A DNA stretch of 64,000 nt from an uncultured Eubacterium sp. (GTDB taxonomy: Bacteria; Bacillota; Clostridia; Oscillospirales; Acutalibacteraceae): contig NZ_CAKSZA010000001.1 in the NCBI RefSeq assembly GCF_934525195.1, positions 1 through 64,000 on the forward strand, written 5' to 3'. Below are positions 59,149 through 64,000 of this stretch, in pieces. Position 1 is the first letter of the stretch; every line of letters begins with the position of its first letter. The position numbers and the translations under genes were made by a program. The notes beneath the pieces are model-generated. The model saw nothing but the letters and a program-made list of their open reading frames with translations, was not told the origin of the DNA and made no database searches.

Positions 59149-59429
59149 AAAATCACCCTCATAAAAAATATATTCCGGCACGGAGAGCCATAGCAACAGT
59201 CCGTGCCGGATAACGGTCAATTCAAATTTGAGAAAAACAAACTTTTGGAGAAACATGAAAAGAGAACTTATAAGATGCTTGAATCCTAACTTTTAAGAAC
59301 TGACCGAACGTTAGGCTTAACTCATTGACTATATTAAAACACCTTTCGGCAAAAAATAAAACTGTCAAAAAAAGAAAAGTACACAATATTTGTGCACTTT
59401 CCTACTTTTGTAATACTGATTTTTTAATT
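59149..59429. other. Intergenic leader region of the HdeD-like gene
   Basis: No gene is supported here. From right to left it holds the 3' part of an inverted-repeat segment (to 59350), an inner short hairpin (AAAGTACACAA with TTGTGCACTTT, one mismatch), a CCTAAC/GTTAGG inverted repeat (59285-59315) and a strong hairpin at 59174-59210. I could not find a well-spaced promoter. Confidence 0.5.
59174..59210 (-). terminator. Attenuator-like hairpin before the HdeD-like gene
   Basis: A perfect 11-bp GC-rich stem (TCCGGCACGGA and its complement; 59174-59184 with 59200-59210), loop of 15 bases. On the minus strand it is followed by AATATATTTTTTATG. Only 25 bases separate it from the ATG, too few for another promoter, so transcription into the gene has to pass it. 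Confidence 0.6.
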
Positions 59430-59476
59430 TTAACTAAATCTTGCTTCAACCGAAGCGTTGACAGTTTTATTTTTTG
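59350..59476. repeat. Segment bounded by perfect 19-bp inverted repeats
   Basis: CAAAAAATAAAACTGTCAA at 59350-59368 is repeated in exact inverse at 59458-59476. The 89-base inside carries one smaller hairpin and no gene longer than the short ORF at 59430-59489. It may be a small non-autonomous element, an inverted duplication, or the two arms of one long RNA hairpin after rmuC. Confidence 0.6.
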
Positions 59477-59489
59477 TGAACTGTTGCAT
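59430..59489 (-). CDS. Possible 19-residue ORF coupled to rmuC
   Basis: Thirteen bases after the rmuC stop, CGGAGGGTGAGTT leads to an ATG and an open frame of 19 codons (MQQFTKNKTVNASVEARFS) ending in TAA. The ribosome site is as good as any in the window. The peptide is polar and has no membrane segment, so it does not resemble a type I toxin. Codons 5-11 lie in the right arm of the 19-bp inverted repeat, so its translation and the hairpin would interfere. Whether it is made is unknown. Confidence 0.35.
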   Translation of the reverse strand: MQQFTKNKTVNASVEARFS

Positions 59490-59502
59490 AACTCACCCTC
59501 CG

Positions 59503-60690
59503 TTAATCAAGAAATTCGATATCGGTAGGATCGGTGTCAAGAGAATTGACGGACTTCAAATTCTTTTGAATAATGTCATTTCTATGATTTGCATCATCGA
59601 TTGTTTTGCCTGCCTCATCAATCTTTTTCTTGGCTTTTTCAAGAAGTGTGCCAAACATATCGTACTGCTTTTTGGCATTGCCGAGAACTTTCCAAACTTC
59701 ATTTGCACGCTTGTTGATTGCAATGGAACTGAAGCCAAGCGAAAGCGAATTAAGAAGTGCGGTAATTGTGCTTGGCCCTGCGACCAAAATACCCATATTT
59801 TGAAGTTTTTCAGGAAGTCCTGTTTTGCTATTCATTATTTCGGCATAAAGTCCTTCGGTTGCAAGGTACATAATCGCAAAAGGAGTTGTGTGAGGCTCGC
59901 TTATATAATTCTTAATAGCTTTTGCCTCATCTCTTACCCTTGCTTCAAGAGCCTTTTGAGCACGTTCGACAGCCTCAATATCTCCCTGCTCACCCGCTTC
60001 ATTCAATCGGATGTAATCTTCCATCGGAAACTTAGAGTCAATAGGAAGCCAACAAACCTCATCATTTTCGGCATTAGGAATCTTAACTGCAAATTCTACC
60101 TGACCGTTATATTTTGGGTTTGTCCTGACATTAGTCTCATACATATTAGGAATAATCTGTTCAAGAATATTGCCAAGTTGAAGTTCTGCCCAAGTGCCAC
60201 GAGTTTTGACATTGGTGAGAATACGGTTAAGTCCGCTTACGCCGACAGACAAATCTTTCATTTCGCCGAGCGACCTATAAACAGAAGTAAGTTGCTTTGA
60301 AACCTGCTCAAATGAAGAATCAATACGCTTGTTGAGGGTTGAAGTAAGTTTTTCATCAACGGTAGCACGCATTTGTTCAAGCTTCTTTTCGTTACTCTCC
60401 TGCATTGAAGCAATTGAACTCTGAATAAGTTTTGTTTGATTGTTATAGTTATTATTAAGAGCCTCAATAACCTTGACCTGCTGTTCGTAATTCTTATTTA
60501 CAAGGTCGTTCATTTGACGGGAAAGTTCCTCAATTCGTGCGGAATTGTTATTCTTATTTACTGCGTCCAAAAGCTGACGCTGAAGCTCCTCGATTTTTGC
60601 GGAATCATCCTTTTTGCCTTGCATTAAAAGAATAGCAATTACCGCAATCAAAAGGGCAATACAAACTCCAAGTAAAATATATGTAATCAT
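59503..60690 (-). CDS. rmuC: DNA recombination protein RmuC
   Basis: A 395-residue RmuC protein. One membrane segment (about 2-20, ITYILLGVCIALLIAVIAIL) is followed by a long coiled coil (about 25-130) and the RmuC nuclease-like domain (about 145-360; GTWAELQLGNILEQI, FAVKIPNAE, LPIDSKFPMEDY). In E. coli it lowers inversion of DNA between short inverted repeats, notable given the repeats close by. The ATG at 60690 follows AAGGAGTGATAAG; a 72-base upstream extension is rejected. Confidence 0.94.
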   Translation of the reverse strand: MITYILLGVCIALLIAVIAILLMQGKKDDSAKIEELQRQLLDAVNKNNNSARIEELSRQMNDLVNKNYEQQVKVIEALNNNYNNQTKLIQSSIASMQESNEKKLEQMRATVDEKLTSTLNKRIDSSFEQVSKQLTSVYRSLGEMKDLSVGVSGLNRILTNVKTRGTWAELQLGNILEQIIPNMYETNVRTNPKYNGQVEFAVKIPNAENDEVCWLPIDSKFPMEDYIRLNEAGEQGDIEAVERAQKALEARVRDEAKAIKNYISEPHTTPFAIMYLATEGLYAEIMNSKTGLPEKLQNMGILVAGPSTITALLNSLSLGFSSIAINKRANEVWKVLGNAKKQYDMFGTLLEKAKKKIDEAGKTIDDANHRNDIIQKNLKSVNSLDTDPTDIEFLD

Positions 60691-60717
60691 CTTATCACTC
60701 CTTAAATATAGAATAAC

Positions 60718-60751
60718 ACAACACCCAGCAAAACGCAATGATGGGTGTTGT
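60718..60751. terminator. Hairpin between VanW gene and rmuC
   Basis: A perfect 10-bp stem (ACAACACCCA with its complement; 60718-60727 and 60742-60751) follows the VanW gene. The T-run is on the plus strand; in the direction of the genes only a weak U stretch follows, so termination would be poor. Confidence 0.45.
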
Positions 60752-60764
60752 TTTTTGGACATTA

Positions 60765-61982
60765 TTAATAATAAGACTTTGTTGTGTAGTTACATTTACC
60801 GCCTGCATAGCGCTTCATAGTGAAGTTTTTGCCTTTTCTGCTAACTTTAACTTTTACCTTTTTAGGTTTTACATTTTGGCTTGTGAGGAAGGTGCAAGAA
60901 ATAACTCCATCCTTGACAACCATTTTTATTTTTATAGGAAAATCTGTGTTGTTTTTGAACTGCAAATCCTGACTCGGCCAATAGATTGCCGCATCTCTGC
61001 CGAGAGGTACATAAGACACTCTTTGTGAATGTTGATGTCTTTCAACTATTTTGAGGTTTGAAAACAAAACTGTGTTAAAGATAGTTGAAGCAACTTGACA
61101 AACACCGCCTCCGAGTCCCATGGACGAAGCGTTCGGTCCATTGAACACATGTGCCTTTTTATATCCTTTTTTAGCTGTTCTTTTTCCTACAATCTTGTTA
61201 AACGAAAATGTTTCGCCGGGTGCAAGAACAGTTCCGTCAATCGCTTTTGACGCAATTCGCAAATTCGTTGTTCTGTCCTTATTATTTACATAATTTGATG
61301 AATACTTTGCATAGACCTTTGTAAACGAACTGTTGAGTTTGTTTGACCATACGCCGTAAAGAGCCTTGCCTTTTTCGTCATAGTTGATTGCTCTGACTCT
61401 TACAAAATATTTGTTGTTATTATTCTTAACCTTAACAATTTTTGATGAAGAATTTTTGCCCTTAACCGTTACATATTTAACGCCTGACCTGAAAGCGCTG
61501 TCCTTGGAATACATAATTTGGTATGCATCGCAAACAACGGTATTCCACTCAACAACAAGTTGCTTTTTATTCTTTGTGCCATATGTTGCAACAAGCTTGA
61601 CTGCTTTTGGCGGAGTGACAGGTTTTGGCTCGTCGTCATCGTCGTCATTTTCCAAAATAACAAACTCAACGGTTTTTGAGCCTGTGTAATACGGTGAAGA
61701 TTCTGTTGCGGTGACAGTAAGCGAAGCCGTACCGGGTTTGATATTATTCTTGAATTCTTCGGTATAGTCAACATCTTTTGTGAGCAAAATGTCGTTGACG
61801 GTTACGGTGTAGCTTGGTGTAATCGCCTCGCCGGTAGCCTCGTATTCCGTGATTCCGTTTTCAAAAGAAATCACCGCATTTTGCAAATCAGTCTTGTCAT
61901 CACTTGCATATACGGGCATTGTAGTGCCGATAAGCAAAACCAAAGACAGAATGATTGCAAGAAATCCGCTTGTTTTTTTCAT
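60765..61982 (-). CDS. VanW family secreted protein with Ig-like/MBG and Fn3-like parts
   Basis: A 405-residue exported protein. The signal peptide is about 1-26 (LAIILSLVLLIGTTMPVYA). Residues 35-112 look like a bacterial MBG-type domain (YEATGEAITPSYTVTVN, YYTGSKTVEFVI), followed by an acidic DDDDD linker. Residues 120-215 are fibronectin-III-like. The C-terminal VanW domain (about 225-360) has GETFSFNKIVGKRT, GLGGGVCQVASTIFNTVL and RDAAIYWPSQDLQFKN. VanW occurs in vancomycin-resistance clusters, but the domain is widespread and its role in the cell wall is unknown. The ATG at 61982 follows AGGAGGAA and lies 13 bp after araD. Confidence 0.88.
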   Translation of the reverse strand: MKKTSGFLAIILSLVLLIGTTMPVYASDDKTDLQNAVISFENGITEYEATGEAITPSYTVTVNDILLTKDVDYTEEFKNNIKPGTASLTVTATESSPYYTGSKTVEFVILENDDDDDEPKPVTPPKAVKLVATYGTKNKKQLVVEWNTVVCDAYQIMYSKDSAFRSGVKYVTVKGKNSSSKIVKVKNNNNKYFVRVRAINYDEKGKALYGVWSNKLNSSFTKVYAKYSSNYVNNKDRTTNLRIASKAIDGTVLAPGETFSFNKIVGKRTAKKGYKKAHVFNGPNASSMGLGGGVCQVASTIFNTVLFSNLKIVERHQHSQRVSYVPLGRDAAIYWPSQDLQFKNNTDFPIKIKMVVKDGVISCTFLTSQNVKPKKVKVKVSRKGKNFTMKRYAGGKCNYTTKSYY

Positions 61983-61995
61983 TAATATGTTCCTC

Positions 61996-62706
61996 CTATT
62001 GTTTTTGACCATAATATGCATCTTTGCCGTGTTTGCGCTCATAATGCTTTTTAAGAAGATAGTCCTCTATTCCGATATTGGAATCGGTATTCAATGCCGC
62101 AATTGATTCCGTTCTATACGCCATTTTGCATACTTCTTCCAAAATCAGAGCATTTTCAACAGCCTTCTGTGCATTTTTGCCCCAAGTAAAAGGTCCGTGA
62201 CGGTGAACAAGAACCGCAGGACATTCCTCAGGCAAAATGTTTCTTTTGGCAAATTCTTCAACGATAACCTTGCCGGTGTTAAGCTCATATGCCGACTCAA
62301 CTTCTTCTTTGGTTAGTCCTCTTGTGCAAGGGACGGCACCGTTTGCAAAATCAGCATGAGTAGTGCCGTAAGCCGGAACATCTCTCCCTGTCTGCGCCCA
62401 AGAACAACCCCAAGAAGAATGAGTGTGAACAACACCGCCTATATCCTTGAAATTTCTGTACAATTCCATATGGGTTGGTGTGTCGGATGACGGATTTAGT
62501 TTGCCCTCAACCTTGTTGCCCTCCAAATCCATAACCACCATATCTTCGGCAGTCATTTCACTATATGGCACACCTGACGGTTTTATTACAAAAAGTCCGC
62601 TTTCTCGGTCAATAGCCGAAACATTGCCCCAAGTAAGCACAACCAAACCGTACTCAACAAGTTTTAAATTTTGTTCAAATACTTCTTTTTTTAACGCTTC
62701 TAACAT
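61996..62706 (-). CDS. araD: L-ribulose-5-phosphate 4-epimerase
   Basis: Converts L-ribulose 5-phosphate to D-xylulose 5-phosphate in arabinose use. The 236-residue class II aldolase-fold enzyme has LTWGNVSAIDR near 24-34, the metal ligands in VVHTHSSWG (His94, His96) and VLVHRHGPFTWG, and SSDTPTHMELY. The ribosome site AAGGAGC overlaps the araA stop, so the pair is coupled. araA-araD order is typical, with araB expected elsewhere. Confidence 0.96.
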   Translation of the reverse strand: MLEALKKEVFEQNLKLVEYGLVVLTWGNVSAIDRESGLFVIKPSGVPYSEMTAEDMVVMDLEGNKVEGKLNPSSDTPTHMELYRNFKDIGGVVHTHSSWGCSWAQTGRDVPAYGTTHADFANGAVPCTRGLTKEEVESAYELNTGKVIVEEFAKRNILPEECPAVLVHRHGPFTWGKNAQKAVENALILEEVCKMAYRTESIAALNTDSNIGIEDYLLKKHYERKHGKDAYYGQKQ

Positions 62707-62715
62707 TTTTGCTCC

Positions 62716-64000
62716 TTACATACCGAGTTTGTATGCAACATCGTTGTAAAACAATTCTTTTCTGAATTCGTTAATCTCCGTGTCCTTATTGATATGAATA
62801 AACTCAATACCCATAATTTCGGCAAAATCACGCATATGCTCGGCATTGAGAGAATAAGAGAGAACGCTGTGATGAGCACCGCCTGCATACATCCATGCTT
62901 CTGCCGAAGTTTGAAGGCAAGGAAGCGGTTTCCACAAAACTCCTGCAACAGGAAGCTTTGGCATATCGTTTAGCTGTTCCTTACATTCAACATCATTGAC
63001 AATCATACGAAGTCTGTCGCCCATATCAACAAGAGTGACAACAATCGCATTGCCTGTTTGAGCCTTAAATACCAAGCGGGCAGGATCTTCCCTATCGCCT
63101 ATTCCAAGAGGGTGAACCTGGATTTTTGCTTTTTCTGCCGCAATAGTCGGGCAAACTTCAAGCATATGAGAACCGAGGAGCATTTCGTTGCCCGGCTCAA
63201 AATGATATGTATAATCTTCCATAAAGGCTGTACCGCCCTGCATACCCTCTGCCATAAGCTTCATAATACGGGTCATAGCGGCAACTTTCCAGTCGCCCTC
63301 GGCACCGAAGCCGTAGCCCTGACGCATCAAATCCTGTGCGGCAAGACCCGGAAGTTGACGAAGTTCCTGCAAATCTTCAAAATTAGTGTGGAATGCACCG
63401 AAGCCCTCTTTTTCGAGGAACTTTTTGATTGCGACTTCTTCCCTTGCCTGATACCTTACGGCATCGAGATTATCGGTGTCCATAATATAATTCTTTTCAT
63501 ATTCAGCCATTTGAGCATCGATTTCATCGTCGGTAACAGCATTGACAAGTTTAATAATATCGCCTACGCCGTAATGGTCAACCTGCCAACCGAGTTTAAT
63601 CTGTGCTTCAATCTTGTCGCCGTCGGTTACTGCTACATTACGCATATTGTCGGAAATACGAAGAACACGAAGTTTTCGGCTTTCCATAGCGCCGACTGCG
63701 GCTCTCATCCAAGTTCCGATTTTTTCCTGAACGGCATCATCTTTCCAATAGCCTGCAACAGCTTTTTGCTTCAATCTCATACGAGCAGCGATGTAGCCGT
63801 GCTCTCTGTCGCCGTGTGCAGACTGATTGAGATTCATAAAGTCCATATCAATATCCTGCCACGGAATGTCACGGTTATATTGAGTGTTTACATGAAGAAA
63901 CGGCTTTTTTAAAGCGTTAAATCCCGCAATCCACATTTTAGACGGTGAAAAAGTGTGCATCCAAGTGATAACACCTGCGCAATGCTCATCATTGTTAGCC
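62716..64000 (-). CDS. araA: L-arabinose isomerase, partial
   Basis: Converts L-arabinose to L-ribulose. The window holds the last ~427 residues; roughly the first 70 of about 500 lie beyond the right edge. Visible features are the segment HCAGVITWMHTFSPSKMWI, HVNTQYNRDIPWQDIDMDFMN (in parts), GYGFGAEGDWK, EDYTYHFEPGNEMLLGSHMLE with catalytic glutamates, and GGAHHSVLSY. The frame is open to the edge. araD follows after 9 bp. Confidence 0.97.
   Translation of the reverse strand, partial: ANNDEHCAGVITWMHTFSPSKMWIAGFNALKKPFLHVNTQYNRDIPWQDIDMDFMNLNQSAHGDREHGYIAARMRLKQKAVAGYWKDDAVQEKIGTWMRAAVGAMESRKLRVLRISDNMRNVAVTDGDKIEAQIKLGWQVDHYGVGDIIKLVNAVTDDEIDAQMAEYEKNYIMDTDNLDAVRYQAREEVAIKKFLEKEGFGAFHTNFEDLQELRQLPGLAAQDLMRQGYGFGAEGDWKVAAMTRIMKLMAEGMQGGTAFMEDYTYHFEPGNEMLLGSHMLEVCPTIAAEKAKIQVHPLGIGDREDPARLVFKAQTGNAIVVTLVDMGDRLRMIVNDVECKEQLNDMPKLPVAGVLWKPLPCLQTSAEAWMYAGGAHHSVLSYSLNAEHMRDFAEIMGIEFIHINKDTEINEFRKELFYNDVAYKLGM

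Noticed and set aside
59325..59528. 67-codon plus-strand frame starting with TTG in the inverted-repeat region
   Set aside because: No ribosome site; the shared KNKTV stretch with the opposite-strand short ORF follows simply from the inverted repeat.
59458..60300. 280-codon plus-strand open frame opposite rmuC
   Set aside because: It lies almost entirely opposite the well-supported rmuC gene, has no ribosome site and encodes a Cys/Phe/Ile-rich sequence typical of an antisense shadow.
60718..60751. Efficient terminator of the VanW gene
   Set aside because: The stem is perfect, but the T-run is on the wrong strand for the adjacent genes; kept only as a low-confidence hairpin.
63058..63912. 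284-codon plus-strand open frame opposite araA
   Set aside because: It is the antisense of a conserved araA reading frame; composition and lack of a ribosome site argue against coding.

Overview
The window comes from a low-GC, endospore-forming Firmicute, most likely a Clostridia member of the Ruminococcaceae/Oscillospiraceae type. The support is a complete spoIIIAA-AH operon, spoIIID, AddAB instead of RecBCD, a SAM-I riboswitch on metK, Clostridia-style housekeeping synteny and AT-rich promoters. The assignment is inference; there is no 16S gene here. I see no rRNA, tRNA, CRISPR array, prophage or transposase gene.

Layout: (1) 1-2.2 kb: a leftward promoter at the edge, metA, and a WYL regulator. 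(2) 2.2-13.5 kb, minus strand: a PBP, a U32 protein, mltG, fthC, a DJ-1 protein, two acetyltransferase-fold genes, tmk, a DUF896 gene, then rpoD-dnaG-dgt. (3) 13.6-15.4 kb: a plus-strand phosphoesterase, then yigZ and rpmE. (4) 15.5-28.5 kb, minus strand: addA/addB, DUF2461, a PLP lyase, a GNAT gene, tandem M42 peptidases, murD. (5) 28.5-47.6 kb, minus strand: an intergenic repeat element, a membrane gene of unknown function, ligA, tyrS, then recN-argR-nadK-tlyA-dxs-ispA-xseB-xseA-TsaD paralogue-nusB-asp23 and the spoIIIA operon. This last block resembles the Bacillus subtilis spoIIIA-to-spo0A region, but accBC and folD are absent and tyrS stands where spoIVB/spo0A would be. (6) 47.7-55.1 kb, plus strand: a GtrA-YfhO fusion, prs, a small lipocalin-like protein, spoIIID, proC, a secreted beta-helix protein. 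(7) 55.1-64 kb: a second full copy of the repeat, metK with its riboswitch, an SDR/zinc-ribbon protein, an HdeD-like protein, rmuC with a possible short ORF behind it, a VanW protein, and araD-araA cut by the right edge.

Most genes form head-to-tail operons with overlapping starts and stops, joining cell-wall synthesis (PBP, MltG, MurD), isoprenoid supply (Dxs, IspA), replication and repair (DnaG, LigA, AddAB, RecN, XseAB) and sporulation (SpoIIIA, SpoIIID). Methionine/SAM metabolism appears three times (metA, the methionine gamma-lyase-family gene, metK).

The most unusual signal is a pair of ~229-bp non-coding elements (28590-28818 and 55142-55370) with imperfect terminal inverted repeats. 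The flanks are conserved, but the central perfect 14-15 bp hairpin has unrelated arm sequences in the two copies while keeping its position and a TCRAT loop. A third, end-only copy is at 31729-31760, and two of the three lie against the T-tract of a terminator. Other leads are a hairpin covering the PBP ribosome-binding site, mutually exclusive hairpins before murD, an attenuator-like hairpin before the HdeD gene, a short ORF coupled to rmuC inside a 19-bp inverted repeat, and the SDR/zinc-ribbon enzyme with its own promoter and operator-like palindrome.
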